Source: Virgibacillus necropolis
GTDB taxonomy: Bacteria > Bacillota > Bacilli > Bacillales > Amphibacillaceae
DNA: 64,000 nucleotides
Direction: 5' to 3'
NCBI RefSeq assembly: GCF_002224365.1
Contig: NZ_CP022437.1
Coordinates: 1,488,001-1,552,000, forward strand
This document shows positions 24,082-34,380 of this stretch, piece by piece; position 1 is the first letter of the stretch; every line of letters begins with the position of its first letter. Under the pieces are notes generated by a model, which saw only the letters and a list, made by a program, of their open reading frames with translations, had not been told where the DNA came from and ran no database searches. A program made the position numbers and the translations under genes.

Positions 24082-24828
24082 ATGAAAATTAAAGAACCAA
24101 AACCTTTTACATTTGAAGCGGGAGAACGTGCTGTTTTATTATTGCACGGCTATACTGGGCATACTGCTGATGTTCGTATGTTGGGTAGGTTTTTAGAGAA
24201 AAAAGGATATACGTGCCATGCGCCAATCTACAGAGGCCATGGTAAACCGCCAGAAGAGCTTATTGACGCAACTCCTGAACAGTGGTGGGATGATGTTAAG
24301 GATGCCTATAATCATCTAAAAGAACTGGGTTATACAGAAATTGCTGTTGCTGGGTTGTCACTTGGTGGTGTTTTAGGATTAAAATTAGCGTATTCGGAGA
24401 AAATTAAAGGTGTTATTCCAATGTGTGCACCGATGTTTTTTGACAATGAAACACAGTTAACAAGGGGTCTTAAGACCTTTGCAAAGGAATACAAGCAGCT
24501 AGAAGGGAAAAATAATGATACAATAGAGGAAGAAGTTACCAGCTTAATGGATGAGTCGGCTTCTATGTTTGACCAATTAGGCAAGTTAATCACGACCGTT
24601 AAAAAAAATGTCGATACCATTTATACACCGACATTTGTTGTACAAGCTAAAAAAGACGAAATGATTAATACAAAAAGTGCATCATACATTTATGAAAATG
24701 TCGAATCTGATACAAAAGATATCAAATGGTATGAGGAATCTGGACATGTTATCACGCTTGATAAGGAAAAAGAACTGCTACATGAGGATATTTATGACTT
24801 TCTAGAAGAACTTGATTGGGAAAAATAG
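24082..24828 (+). CDS. est: Carboxylesterase (Est30/YvaK type)
   Basis: A 248-residue alpha/beta hydrolase with oxyanion loop L-L-H-G-Y-T-G, nucleophile in A-G-L-S-L-G-G, and C-terminal Asp/His (E-E-S-G-H-V-I). Its length and place between secG and rnr match the thermostable Est30 family, which acts on short-chain esters. RBS AAAGGAG. Confidence 0.93.
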   Translation: MKIKEPKPFTFEAGERAVLLLHGYTGHTADVRMLGRFLEKKGYTCHAPIYRGHGKPPEELIDATPEQWWDDVKDAYNHLKELGYTEIAVAGLSLGGVLGLKLAYSEKIKGVIPMCAPMFFDNETQLTRGLKTFAKEYKQLEGKNNDTIEEEVTSLMDESASMFDQLGKLITTVKKNVDTIYTPTFVVQAKKDEMINTKSASYIYENVESDTKDIKWYEESGHVITLDKEKELLHEDIYDFLEELDWEK

Positions 24829-24880
24829 TATTATAAATTGGTAAATTAGGGTAACAATAGTAGAGAAAGAAGGTGAACAA

Positions 24881-27106
24881 ATGAAAGATGAATTTAAAGA
24901 GACATTACAACATTATTTTAAAGAAAATAATACGAAGCCTTTGGCAATTGATGAACTTAAAGAAGCCCTGGATGTTAATGATTCAGAGGACTTTAAAATT
25001 CTAATTAAATCACTAAATGAACTGGAAGATAGTGGCGAGCTTGTTCGCACGAGAAAAAATAGATTTGGCTTACCTGAAAAAATGAACCTAATTAAGGGTA
25101 GGATTCAAATGCATGCGAAAGGATTTGCCTTTTTAATCCCAGAAAATGAAGAACAAACGGATGTTTATATACATCACTCTGATCTAGCTTCTGCGATGAA
25201 CAATGATATCGTTTTGGTTCGGCCAGAGAAGAAGGATGATGCAGGTAATCGCCCAGAAGGTACGGTAATCCGCATTCTAGAACGTGCTGTACATCAGGTA
25301 ATAGGGACGTTTGAGGACAATCGTTCTTTTGGCTTTGTAATTGCTGATGATAAGCGGATTCCAAACGATATATTTGTTCCTAAGAGCATGACAAAAGGAG
25401 CAGTTAGTGGACATAAAGTAATCGCTACTATAACGAAATACCCTGAAGGAAGAAAAAGTGCTGAAGGGGAGATTGTTCAAATTCTAGGTCATAAAAGTGA
25501 TCCTGGAATTGATATTATTTCGATTATCTACAAGCATGGTATCACCATTGAATTCCCTGATGAGGTATTGGATCAAGCGAAAAATACACCGGAAACAATA
25601 AATGAAGATGAAATTAAAAATCGTAAAGATATACGTGATGAAGTTACCGTAACGATTGACGGTGCGGACGCTAAGGATCTCGATGATGCAGTGTCTGTCA
25701 AAAAGCTCGACAACGGTAACTATAAACTCGGTGTATATATTGCTGATGTCAGCTATTATATGGGTGAAGACACACCAATGGATAAAGAAGCCTTTGAACG
25801 TGGGACAAGTGTTTACTTAGTTGATCGTGTCATCCCGATGATTCCTCACCGCTTGTCCAATGGAATTTGTTCATTAAATCCACAGGTTGATCGCTTAACT
25901 CTAGGTTGTGAAATGGAAATAAACGAGTTTGGTGAAGTTGTCAATCATTCCATTTTCCAGAGTGTCATTCAAACGAATGAACGCATGACATATAGTGATG
26001 TAAATAAGATCTTAGTCGACAAGGATGAACAAGTGCGCACGCGCTATGATTCGCTTGTTCCGATGTTCGAGTCTATGGAAAAATTAGCGTCCATTCTTCG
26101 TCATAAACGGGCAAAACGTGGTGCGATTGATTTTGATTTTAAAGAAGCTAAAGTTCTAGTAGATGATGCAGGTAAAGCAGTTGATGTTGTTATCCGTGAA
26201 CGCGGGGTTGCTGAACGTTTAATTGAAGAATTTATGCTTGCTGCGAATGAAACGGTTGCTGAGCATTTTCATTGGATGGATGTTCCATTTATCCATCGAA
26301 TTCACGAAGACCCGAAAGAATCAAAGCTACAGCAGTTTTTTGAATTTATTGGCGGGCTTGGTTATAAAGTCAAGGGAACAGCAAATGAAATTCACCCACA
26401 AGCATTGCAGAAGATTATTGAAGAAGTGAAAGATAAACCAGAAGAACTAATTATTTCTAAATTAATGCTGCGTTCCATGCAACAGGCAAAATATGATCCT
26501 AATAGTATTGGGCATTTTGGTTTAGCAACAGAATTCTATACGCATTTCACTTCACCAATTAGAAGGTACCCAGATTTAATCGTCCATCGATTAATTCGTA
26601 CCTATTTGATTGATAAAAAGATGGACAATAAGACTATTGAAAAGTGGAAAGAAAAAATGCCTGAGATAGCTCGTCACACATCAGGAAAAGAACGTACGGC
26701 AGTTGATGCTGAACGGGAAACAGATGATTTGAAAAAAGCAGAGTTCATGGAAGATAAAATCGGTGAAGTTTTTACTGGTGTTATTAGTTCCGTTACTAAC
26801 TTTGGACTTTTTGTTGAACTCGAAAATACGGTAGAAGGTCTTGTCCATGTTAGTCAGCTAACCGATGATTATTACCACTATGACCAACGTAATTATGCAA
26901 TGATTGGCGAACGGACGGGTAATATATACAGAATCGGTGATACGGTTGAAGTCCGCGTTATCGCAGTAAATATTGATGAACGAGTTGTCGATTTTGAAAT
27001 GGTAAGTGGTTCCAGTAAAAAGCGTGAAACCCCTAAGAAAACAGTAAATACAGACGGGGTAAATAATGCGAATAAGAAAAAGAAAAAGAGTAAATCCAAA
27101 AAGTAA
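24881..27106 (+). CDS. rnr: Ribonuclease R
   Basis: A 741-residue 3'-5' exoribonuclease. It has an N-terminal winged helix, cold-shock-like domains (about 65-215), the catalytic RNB domain with [12 protein letters not shown], and a C-terminal S1 domain ([18 protein letters not shown]) followed by a Lys-rich tail. It degrades structured RNA and tmRNA-tagged messages with SmpB, which is encoded downstream. Confidence 0.96.
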   Translation: MKDEFKETLQHYFKENNTKPLAIDELKEALDVNDSEDFKILIKSLNELEDSGELVRTRKNRFGLPEKMNLIKGRIQMHAKGFAFLIPENEEQTDVYIHHSDLASAMNNDIVLVRPEKKDDAGNRPEGTVIRILERAVHQVIGTFEDNRSFGFVIADDKRIPNDIFVPKSMTKGAVSGHKVIATITKYPEGRKSAEGEIVQILGHKSDPGIDIISIIYKHGITIEFPDEVLDQAKNTPETINEDEIKNRKDIRDEVTVTIDGADAKDLDDAVSVKKLDNGNYKLGVYIADVSYYMGEDTPMDKEAFERGTSVYLVDRVIPMIPHRLSNGICSLNPQVDRLTLGCEMEINEFGEVVNHSIFQSVIQTNERMTYSDVNKILVDKDEQVRTRYDSLVPMFESMEKLASILRHKRAKRGAIDFDFKEAKVLVDDAGKAVDVVIRERGVAERLIEEFMLAANETVAEHFHWMDVPFIHRIHEDPKESKLQQFFEFIGGLGYKVKGTANEIHPQALQKIIEEVKDKPEELIISKLMLRSMQQAKYDPNSIGHFGLATEFYTHFTSPIRRYPDLIVHRLIRTYLIDKKMDNKTIEKWKEKMPEIARHTSGKERTAVDAERETDDLKKAEFMEDKIGEVFTGVISSVTNFGLFVELENTVEGLVHVSQLTDDYYHYDQRNYAMIGERTGNIYRIGDTVEVRVIAVNIDERVVDFEMVSGSSKKRETPKKTVNTDGVNNANKKKKKSKSKK

Positions 27107-27173
27107 CGCTATTTGGGATTAAAGCTGCGTGACTTTTGGCTTTGAAGATCAAATTTTCACTTCACTAAAACGT

Positions 27174-27219
27174 AAGACTAATTCGACTCAGAAACGCTGA
27201 GCTGCGAATTAGTCTTTTT
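27174..27219 (+). terminator. Terminator of the secG-est-rnr unit
   Basis: AAGACTAATTCG pairs with CGAATTAGTCTT and is followed by T residues; an inner CTCAG/CTGAG stem strengthens it. It separates rnr from the ZIP gene. Confidence 0.85.
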
Positions 27220-27331
27220 GTCGATAAAAAATGATTGCATTTTGTTAGCATATAGCATAATGTATAACTACATATAAAAATGTTTCCCTGAGGAAAAACT
27301 AATAAACATGTACAACAAAGGAGCAATTACG

Positions 27332-28141
27332 ATGTCTGAAGAAGTTATTCTTGCGTTTTTATTTACCTTGTTTGCTGGGTTAGCTACTGGAATTGGAAGT
27401 ATATTAGCGTTTTTTACAAAAACAACGAACACCAAGTTTTTATCATTTTCATTAGGGTTTTCAGCGGGTGTTATGATTTATGTATCCATGATTGAAATTT
27501 TTGTGAAAGCACAAGATTCCTTAATTGGTGAGCTTGGTAAAGTCGGTGGGAGTTGGCTGACAGTTGGTTCATTTTTTGGTGGCATTTTTTTAATAGCGCT
27601 TATCGATCGTTTTGTTCCAAAGCAATCTAATCCACACGAGCTTAAAAAAGTGGAAGAAATGAAAGACACGGGTAAATTTGTCAATAATCCAGATTTATTA
27701 AAAATGGGAACGTTCACAGCGCTTGCAATTGGAATTCACAACTTTCCAGAAGGTATTGCAACATTTACGGCAACGTTACAAAATCCAGAAATCGGTTTTG
27801 CAATCGCAGTTGCCATTGCTATCCATAACATACCTGAAGGAATCGCAGTTTCGGTACCGATCTATTACGCAACAAATGATAAGAAAAAGGCATTCAAGCT
27901 ATCGTTTTTATCGGGACTGTCTGAACCTGTGGGTGCAGTGCTTGCGTTTTTGATTCTCATGCCATTTTTAAATGATGTAATGTTTGGTGTAATATTTGCA
28001 AGTGTAGCGGGAATCATGGTATTTATATCACTTGATGAATTACTGCCGGCTGCAAAAAAATATGATGAAGCACATACATCGATTTATGGATTGGTTGGAG
28101 GTATGGCATTAATGGCGGTCAGTTTGTTATTGTTCATTTAA
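27332..28141 (+). CDS. zupT: ZIP family divalent metal transporter (ZupT-like)
   Basis: About 269 residues with eight hydrophobic segments. The metal-binding helices contain H-N-F-P-E-G and H-N-I-P-E-G, the ZIP hallmark pair. It imports zinc and possibly other divalent metals. An upstream in-frame ATG exists at 27308, but AAAGGAG fits ATG 27332. It lies between rnr and smpB, with its own upstream terminator. Confidence 0.9.
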   Translation: MSEEVILAFLFTLFAGLATGIGSILAFFTKTTNTKFLSFSLGFSAGVMIYVSMIEIFVKAQDSLIGELGKVGGSWLTVGSFFGGIFLIALIDRFVPKQSNPHELKKVEEMKDTGKFVNNPDLLKMGTFTALAIGIHNFPEGIATFTATLQNPEIGFAIAVAIAIHNIPEGIAVSVPIYYATNDKKKAFKLSFLSGLSEPVGAVLAFLILMPFLNDVMFGVIFASVAGIMVFISLDELLPAAKKYDEAHTSIYGLVGGMALMAVSLLLFI

Positions 28142-28225
28142 ATAGTGGCTTATGGCTAGTATTGATTGGAATAAGTTAAAAACTTTGATAAAATAAATGG
28201 CACGGAAGTAGTAGGAGGAAACATT

Positions 28226-28687
28226 ATGCCAAAAGGACTTGGAAAAACACTAGCCCAAAATAAAAAAGCATCGCATGATTATTTTATAGAGGAAACGTAT
28301 GAAGCAGGTATCGTATTACAAGGAACAGAAATAAAATCCATTCGTGCTGGCCGCGTCAATATTAAAGATTCCCACGCAAGAGTTGATAAAGGTGAAGTAA
28401 AGCTCATTAACTTGCATATTTCAACCTATGAACAGGGAAATAGATTTAATCATGATCCAACTCGGACGCGTAAATTATTGATGCACCGAAAAGAAATTGA
28501 TAAATTAATTGGGGTAACACAGCAACAGGGTTATGCATTAGTACCATTAAAGATTTATATCAAAAATGGCTATGCAAAGGTTCTGATTGGTGTAGGTCGA
28601 GGAAAGAAAAAATATGATAAGCGGGAAGACTTGAAGCAGAAGCAAATGAAGCGTGATATCGATCGTGCTATTAAGGATCGTGAGTAA
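28226..28687 (+). CDS. smpB: SsrA-binding protein SmpB
   Basis: A 153-residue tmRNA partner that delivers tmRNA to stalled ribosomes. The OB-fold motifs [19 protein letters not shown] and the C-terminal basic tail K-R-E-D-L-K-Q-K are present. RBS TAGGAGG. ssrA follows. Confidence 0.96.
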   Translation: MPKGLGKTLAQNKKASHDYFIEETYEAGIVLQGTEIKSIRAGRVNIKDSHARVDKGEVKLINLHISTYEQGNRFNHDPTRTRKLLMHRKEIDKLIGVTQQQGYALVPLKIYIKNGYAKVLIGVGRGKKKYDKREDLKQKQMKRDIDRAIKDRE

Positions 28688-28703
28688 AAAGACCTATATG
28701 TAG

Positions 28704-28731
28704 TTGCAATTTATGCTAAATATGCTATAAT
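28704..28731 (+). promoter_or_regulatory. Promoter of ssrA
   Basis: TTGCAA at 28704-28709 and TATAAT at 28726-28731 (extended TG upstream of -10) have a 16-base spacer, about 68 bases before the mature 5' end. Confidence 0.6.
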
Positions 28732-28799
28732 GGGTCTTGTAACAATAAAGCTAATACAATTAAATAGATGCTCAATTTTTTCCGAGCGTTTCTCTTAAT

Positions 28800-29436
28800 G
28801 GGGACGTTTAGGATTCGACAGGGATAGATTGAGCTCAGGTTGCGCGTCGAGGTTACGGCTCGTAAAACGTTACACGCCTATAATTGGCAAAAATAATCAA
28901 CCTGCTTTAGCAGCTGCGTAAGTAGTTCTGAAGCGATCCTTCCTGCATTTGCCCGTGATGCAGATTGAAGGGTCTCAAATGAAGCGGGCTACACTACTAT
29001 TCACCGTCTGCGGATAGTGGTTGAAACTAATCAGACTAGCTACATGGAAGCCTGTTGGTAGGCCGATATGCTAGCGAATTATTAATATACCAACTACACG
29101 CGTAGAAGCCTGAGTGGCGATGTCCTTGGACGTGGGTTCGATTAGTAATTAGTCGCCTTTTGTAGCAATACAAAAGTGAAAATCCGGCTTTATCGGTGAA
29201 ACCTAAGTTGCTTTCAATGCAATAGGGCAATGCCGAGCGGTATGTGGAGCAATCCAACAGCCGTGTATCGACTTATAGGCTGCCATCTTTGGTAGTACTA
29301 GGATGTGGAATTTAGCCTGAAGCAGGCAAATATATATTCTGCATAAGACGCCGGGGAACCTAATAAAATAGTAGGTTCAAGATATAGTCAGTGCCATGTC
29401 GAAAGCATGGAAGAGCATGTCCCACCGTCTCCACCA
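28800..29436 (+). ncRNA. ssrA: tmRNA, interrupted by a group I intron
   Basis: The 5' end GGGGACGTT...GATTCGACAGGG and the 3' end CCCACCGTCTCCACCA are classic tmRNA ends. The tag frame at 28886-28921 reads GKNNQPALAAA then stop, so the full tag would be (A)GKNNQPALAAA. The T-arm starts as GTGGGTTCGAT at 29132-29142, but its 3' half TCCCAC appears only at 29420. About 277 bases with group I intron features lie between. Without splicing the T-loop and the 3' acceptor strand would be separated. Confidence 0.92.
29143..29419 (+). other. Group I intron in the tmRNA T-loop
   Basis: The 5' exon ends in T and the intron ends in G, as group I rules ask. Visible elements: hairpin CTTTTGTA-GCAA-TACAAAAG (P2-like), hairpin AACCTA...TAGGTT (P8-like), then the signature AAGATATAGTC (3' strand of P7) and hairpin CCATG...CATGG (P9-like). 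There is no open frame of note inside. Group I introns in tmRNA T-loops are known in a few bacteria. Exact ends could shift by one or two bases. Confidence 0.85.
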
Positions 29437-29459
29437 ATACATATGTTGGTGGTTTTTTT
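29431..29459 (+). terminator. Terminator of ssrA
   Basis: CCACCAA pairs with TTGGTGG and is followed by seven T residues. The left arm overlaps the 3' CCA end of tmRNA. Confidence 0.85.
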
Positions 29460-29583
29460 GTGTAATAAGCGACAAATTTAAAGAGTAAAGAACTTTTCCT
29501 CAAATGTTATTTTATTTTTTAACATGGTTTCATTATATTTACCATTTCGCGGAGTTACTATGTCGTATCCGCTCAAAATCCAT

Positions 29584-29895
29584 TCAGCTCTTTTTTTCTT
29601 TCGTTCGTTCTATTCTGAATAACCCATAAATTTCTTTTAGGGTTTGAAATACTTCTTCCTTTTTCTTGATGTAGAGTTTATAAGAATTTTGGAACTTAGT
29701 AGGGTTATAATTCTTTTTATTATAGATACTTCCTCCAGTTAAACTCTGAATATAGATTAACATTTCTTTATCATTTGAAGAAATTGAAATGCATGGTCTT
29801 CTATGTTCTTTACTGTGCATTCTAGTCAAAGTTATACTGCCTTCACCATCTATAATTCCAGCTATAAGCAGCTTCCCATTTTTTCACCTTTAAAA
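29584..29895 (-). pseudogene. LAGLIDADG homing endonuclease remnant
   Basis: The minus strand encodes K-L-L-I-A-G-I-I-D-G-E-G-S-I-T-L, a clear LAGLIDADG helix, followed by a homing-endonuclease-like sheet (S-I-S-S-N-D-K-E ... G-G-S-I-Y-N-K-K ... Y-K-L-Y-I). A ribosome site AAAGGTG and ATG at about 29883-29885 are one base out of frame with it, so a frameshift is likely, and the frame stops after only about 80-100 residues. It lies outside the ssrA intron on the opposite strand. The rest of 29460-30170 shows no gene. Confidence 0.65.
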
Positions 29896-30170
29896 TCACA
29901 TCCTTATCATTATTACGAACGTACGTTTCTTTTATTGTTAATTATCAGATGGAAATCAATAGCTTTAATATTGAGCAAAATAAATCAGATAAATATGTTT
30001 ACGATTTTACTGCGTATGTTCAATACAAAAAAGAATAACGTGAAAAAGTGAGCACAGGATTGCTGAAGTTTCTAGTAGAATCCCCTTTTCTGAGGAAGAT
30101 ACTATTGATGGCTTTTGAAATCTTTGATGATGATAGCTTAGCAAAACAATGAAAACAGAAAATTAAACTC

Positions 30171-30205
30171 AAAAACCTTTCAACATACATGCTGAAAGGT
30201 TTTTA
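30171..30205. terminator. Terminator downstream of prfC
   Basis: AAAAACCTTTCA and TGAAAGGTTTTT form a symmetric stem with A/T flanks on both sides. It lies 55 bases past the prfC stop on the minus strand. Confidence 0.75.
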
Positions 30206-30259
30206 TAATGTCATACATAGAAATATATGGATAAATAATTAAGTGTGAAAAAAGTTTAT

Positions 30260-31846
30260 TTAATACTCCTGATCATACTTATTCACTTCAAGCAGATCAA
30301 TCAATTCAACATTAGGATTCTTATCTTTAAACCACCGAAGTGCAAATTCATTTCTAAACAAAACAATGTAATTTCCTTCTCGATCTCGGACAAGTAAGTT
30401 CTGCTCATCAAAGAGTGATTCATCTACTTGGTCTGCTTGTAACCAACGGGGTACTTTTTCTCCTATTGATTCTAACAAGACTTCAACATTGTATTCATTT
30501 TTCATTCGATATTTGAAAACTTCATATTGTAACTCGCCTACTGCTCCCAATATGAAGGAGTCAGTACGATGTTGATAATATAATTGGATTGCACCCTCTT
30601 GCACAAGCTGTTCAATGCCTTTTCTATATTGTTTGGATTTCATAACGTTTTTTGCGGTTACTTTTTTAAATATTTCTGGTGGGAACTTTGGTAACTCTTC
30701 ATATTCAAAAAGATCCTTACCTTCAATTAATGTATCCCCAATTTGATAGGCGTTTGGATCATAAATACCAATGATATCACCTGCATACGCTTCCTCAATT
30801 GTATCTCTTGAAGATGCAACAAATTGCTGTGATTGGGAAAGCTTAATCAGCTTATTGTTCCTTGCCAGTTTGACACTCATTCCTCGCTCGAATTTACCAG
30901 AGCATACACGTAAAAATGCAACCCTATCACGATGAGCGGGGTTCATATTAGCTTGAATTTTAAAAATGAATCCAGAAAAGTCTGGGTTATCAGGTTGAAT
31001 GGCTCCTTCAGTTGATTTTCTTGGTGCTGGAGCCGGTGCCATAGAAATAAATGTATCAAAAAATGTTTGTAATCCAAATGGTGCTAGGGCACTACCAAAA
31101 AATACAGGAGTTTGTTTTCCTGACAATACGGTGTTTAAAGAAAACTTATCCCCAGCTTCGTCCAATAAAGAAAGTTCGTCATTCGCTAGTTGAAATGCTT
31201 CCTGGGCTATCAACTCCTGATATTCAGGATTATCTAAATTGTTATATGGAATATACGTTTCTTCTTCATTGCCATTATATTGAACAAATTGTTTTTCATG
31301 TCGGTCAAAAGTACCAAGAAATCGTTTCCCCATACCAGCTGGCCAGTTCATTGGATAGGTTTCAATATCTAAAACCTGCTCGATTTCTTCCAATAATTCA
31401 AGAGGTTCCCTTCCTTCACGGTCCAATTTATTAATAAAAGTGAAAATAGGGATGCCACGCATGCGACACACTTTAAATAACTTGATCGTTTGTGACTCTA
31501 TTCCTTTCGTTGCATCGATGATCATAACTACACTATCAACGGCGGTCAATGTACGATACGTATCCTCACTAAAATCCTCGTGACCAGGAGTATCTAAAAT
31601 ATTTACTTGATATCCATCGTACGGAAAATTCATTACACTTGAAGTAACCGAGATGCCACGTTGTTTTTCTATTTCCATCCAATCCGATGTAGCAAATTTA
31701 CCAGACTTTTTACCCTTAACAGTTCCGGCGGATTGAATTAAGTTTCCGAACAATAACAACCTCTCTGTTAATGTTGTTTTTCCAGCATCAGGATGCGATA
31801 TAATCGCAAACGTTTTTCGTTTCTTAACTTCATCTTGTATACTCAT
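30260..31846 (-). CDS. prfC: Peptide chain release factor 3
   Basis: A 528-residue translational GTPase that recycles RF1/RF2. G1 is [10 protein letters not shown]3 D-T-P-G-H-E-D-F, G4 N-K-L-D, and the RF3-specific switch region R-G-I-S-V-T-S-S-V follows. An in-frame ATG lies 15 bases upstream, but GAAGGGA lies between and fits ATG 31846. It stands alone. Confidence 0.95.
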   Translation of the reverse strand: MSIQDEVKKRKTFAIISHPDAGKTTLTERLLLFGNLIQSAGTVKGKKSGKFATSDWMEIEKQRGISVTSSVMNFPYDGYQVNILDTPGHEDFSEDTYRTLTAVDSVVMIIDATKGIESQTIKLFKVCRMRGIPIFTFINKLDREGREPLELLEEIEQVLDIETYPMNWPAGMGKRFLGTFDRHEKQFVQYNGNEEETYIPYNNLDNPEYQELIAQEAFQLANDELSLLDEAGDKFSLNTVLSGKQTPVFFGSALAPFGLQTFFDTFISMAPAPAPRKSTEGAIQPDNPDFSGFIFKIQANMNPAHRDRVAFLRVCSGKFERGMSVKLARNNKLIKLSQSQQFVASSRDTIEEAYAGDIIGIYDPNAYQIGDTLIEGKDLFEYEELPKFPPEIFKKVTAKNVMKSKQYRKGIEQLVQEGAIQLYYQHRTDSFILGAVGELQYEVFKYRMKNEYNVEVLLESIGEKVPRWLQADQVDESLFDEQNLLVRDREGNYIVLFRNEFALRWFKDKNPNVELIDLLEVNKYDQEY

Positions 31847-32224
31847 AAAAATCCCTTCCATTCTCTATTCAATTTACGTTTATTTATTATAATCAGGGAT
31901 TTTTGATTTACATCAGAACGATTCTCCTTTAAATCTTTGCGTTTATTGTTAATACCATCAAAAAGATAGCACGGTTAGAGGCTTGAAGTCAATTAACACA
32001 AGAAATATTTTACACTTGTTTCACTCTATTCATTTTTATTATTTTCGTTTCGGTAGCTCAAAGGTGCAGTATAGTAGTTCTACGATAGCATCAGATTGTG
32101 CAATAAGCAGGATATTTCGATGTAAAAGTTGAAGTTATAAATATGTAGGATTAGGTGGTTGAGGGGGTTTTTTCGATAGAAAGTAAATTAAATAAAAATT
32201 ATATTTGGCTATATTTCATTTTAT

Positions 32225-32366
32225 TACTTTCCTTTTTATCGTTTCAATAGTAATAGTTTTTATTATTGGTGCTGTATTTGGATTTATATATAAGAAAACA
32301 AATTCTTTATGGGCTGTAATTATTATCCATTCGGTGTACAACTTGCTACTATCAATCTTCAATTAA
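32225..32366 (+). pseudogene. C-terminal remnant of a CPBP (CAAX-type) membrane protease
   Basis: One frame without a start reads V-F-I-I-G-A-V-F-G-F-I-Y-K-K-T-N-S-L-W-A then V-I-I-I-H-S-V-Y-N-L-L-L-S then stop. This is the last membrane segment of CPBP proteases, including the conserved H-x-x-x-N pattern. The N-terminal part is missing, so it is a decayed gene. The remaining space 31862-32224 holds nothing I can name. Confidence 0.55.
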
Positions 32367-32403
32367 CTAGAGTTTTTCCATCATAATCCCGCTATTGATA
32401 AGC

Positions 32404-32459
32404 GAAAGCGTTACGAAATCCTCATCTAAAATTCGAGTGGAGGGTTACGTAACGCTTTC
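32404..32459. repeat. Inverted repeat before the sigma factor gene
   Basis: Perfect 12-bp arms GAAAGCGTTACG (32404-32415) and CGTAACGCTTTC (32448-32459) with a partly paired interior and no T-run. It could be a terminator of the decayed upstream gene or a small repeat. Confidence 0.5.
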
Positions 32460-32539
32460 CTGATTTCTATATTATTTTTTTTGAAAATGAAGCTAAATAA
32501 GAAATGTGATCGTCTAATAGATATACATCATTTAAAGAA

Positions 32540-33076
32540 ATGAAGGTGAGGGACATTATTGAATTAGTTTATAAAGCTCAAAAAGGTGATGATAAAGCCT
32601 TTTTGGCACTGTTTCAAGCGTATGAAAAGGATCTATATAGAATGGCATATCTGTATGTGAAAAATAAACATGACGCGCTTGATGTTGTTCAGGAAACTGC
32701 ATATCGTTCATTTAAAAAAATAAGCACACTGAAAAACCCCGAGTATCTAAAATCATGGTTAATAAAAATAGCGATAGGCTATGCGACTGACTTGTTAAGA
32801 AAAAACAAGAAAGTAACGTACCTGAATCCCGAACACGCAGAGTTTATCGGTTCAAGTGACGATGATATACCCCTTTCATTATCATTGCAGGATTTGATTG
32901 AATCATTGAATGAGAAAGAAAAGAATCTAGTGTTCCTTAAATATTACTGCGGCTATACCTTCGATGAAATTTCAGAATTGGAAGGGTTACCGTCAGGTTC
33001 AGTGAAATCAGTCATATATCGAGCATTAGCAAAGCTTCGGAAACAGGTTAGGAGGGTTGATATGTATGAACAATAA
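32540..33076 (+). CDS. RNA polymerase sigma factor, ECF type
   Basis: A 178-residue sigma-70 family factor with only region 2 (Y-M-A-Y-L-Y-V-K-N-like; D-V-V-Q-E-T-A-Y-R-S-F) and region 4 (Y-C-G-Y-T-F-D-E-I-S ... S-G-S-V-K-S). It is close to the SigV/SigW/SigM style of Bacillus. The ATG at 32540 lacks a ribosome site; AAGGTGAGG lies inside the frame and would suit an ATT at 32555, so the start is uncertain. The next gene overlaps its end and is probably its anti-sigma partner. Confidence 0.85.
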   Translation: MKVRDIIELVYKAQKGDDKAFLALFQAYEKDLYRMAYLYVKNKHDALDVVQETAYRSFKKISTLKNPEYLKSWLIKIAIGYATDLLRKNKKVTYLNPEHAEFIGSSDDDIPLSLSLQDLIESLNEKEKNLVFLKYYCGYTFDEISELEGLPSGSVKSVIYRALAKLRKQVRRVDMYEQ

Positions 33077-34115
33077 AATCAAACAAGAGCTTGAGAAGAT
33101 TGAAATCCCAGATGAATTACATAATAGAGCCAAATTGGGAGTTGAGAAAGCTAAAATGGAGAAAGAGGGACATAATTCCACAGGAAAAAAGAAGAAAAAG
33201 TGGAGTATTGGAAAGAAGTTCACTTATTTCGGAAGTGCTGCTGTTTTGTTGTTTGGGTTATTGTTTGGCTCAGCATTTATTTTCCCATCAATGGCGAGCG
33301 TGCTGGCAAAGGTGCCTTTTCTAAGCACAATTTTTGAATCGGAGCCCGCAGTGTCGACTGTTTCTGAGGAACTAAGAGATAAGGGTTACAAGATTAGCGG
33401 AGTAAGTTTCCGTGTTAAAAATAAAACAATGACGATATCTGTTGATGGATCAGATGAGTACTATGAAGATGTTAAAGATGAAATAAAAGATATTGCAAAG
33501 GATATTCTACAATCAAAACATTATGATGCTTACAACTTGAAGGTTGATAAGTATAAGCCATTCGTTCCCGATGTAAGTGAAGAAACAAAGAAAAGGATGG
33601 AAGAAAGCGATATATTACTTACTGCAATTCGACAGTCACTCGAAAAACATGATTACAAAGTTTTAAGTTATGGTATAAGGAACAATAAGTTTGAGGAGTT
33701 CATTACTTTGGATATCCCAGATACTGAATCGCGAGTTGAGGAAATAAAAGAATTGATCCATCAAGTCGTCCAGGAGAAGGACTTAGGGGAATTTCCAATC
33801 AAAGTAAATGAAATCAATATGGAAAGAAGAGCCCAAGAAAGCAGATGGATGCCAGTAATTAATACGATTTTTGAGGGATTATTGGCTAAAGAAGAATATA
33901 AGGTTATTGGAGAGGGGTATTCTTTCTATCCTTTACCATTGAGAATTGAAATAAGAACATCTATTCATTCTACAGATTCAGATGCCCAAGAGCTTGGTAA
34001 CAAGATTGAAGATACAATCGATAACTTTATTGAAACGGAAGCTGCTTCAAAAGCAGTGCAGGGTGATCCGTACAGGGTTGAAGTGCTAAGCAAAGATAAA
34101 AAGAAAATAAATTAA
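33066..34115 (+). CDS. Membrane-anchored DUF4030/DUF4179-like protein, probable anti-sigma factor
   Basis: About 349 residues: a short charged cytoplasmic N-terminus (residues 1-45, with K-K-K-K-K-W), one membrane segment (about 50-75, F-T-Y-F-G-S-A-A-V-L-L-F-G-L-L-F-G) and a long extracytoplasmic part. The sigma gene and this gene overlap by 11 bases, the usual layout for an ECF sigma and its regulator. AGGAGG at 33050-33055 fits ATG 33066; TTG 33057 is too close. The signal it senses is unknown. Confidence 0.7.
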   Translation: MNNKIKQELEKIEIPDELHNRAKLGVEKAKMEKEGHNSTGKKKKKWSIGKKFTYFGSAAVLLFGLLFGSAFIFPSMASVLAKVPFLSTIFESEPAVSTVSEELRDKGYKISGVSFRVKNKTMTISVDGSDEYYEDVKDEIKDIAKDILQSKHYDAYNLKVDKYKPFVPDVSEETKKRMEESDILLTAIRQSLEKHDYKVLSYGIRNNKFEEFITLDIPDTESRVEEIKELIHQVVQEKDLGEFPIKVNEINMERRAQESRWMPVINTIFEGLLAKEEYKVIGEGYSFYPLPLRIEIRTSIHSTDSDAQELGNKIEDTIDNFIETEAASKAVQGDPYRVEVLSKDKKKIN

Positions 34116-34127
34116 TTGACAAAATAG

Positions 34128-34158
34128 GCGCTACCTACTGTATATGTAGCGTCTTTCA
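34128..34158 (+). terminator. Terminator of the sigma/anti-sigma unit
   Basis: GGCGCTAC pairs with GTAGCGTC (one G-U) and is followed by a short T-run. No other feature is seen up to 34380. Confidence 0.6.
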
Positions 34159-34380
34159 TTATAATTTAGGAACCTTTCGAACTACTTATCGGATTATACA
34201 ACCAGCATTTAATTTGACTCACTAACTGCTTTATTTGATCAAATTCTTCGAGTGTCCAGGCTCAAAAATATGGCTGTAATCTGCTGAATGTTTGAAATTT
34301 CTTGCAGGAATATGACTTGTTATCTTGAATTTACTTAAGGAGAGAAGTATAGAAAAATTTATTGGAGAGTAGGGATCAGA

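Noticed and set aside
27332-28141. ZIP transporter between rnr and smpB as a sign of recent insertion
   Set aside because: A proper terminator precedes it, its codon style looks like that of its neighbours, and no repeat borders it; the order may be normal for this group.
29803-30051. 82-codon plus-strand open frame
   Set aside because: It is antisense to the LAGLIDADG remnant, has no ribosome site and has low-complexity hydrophobic composition.
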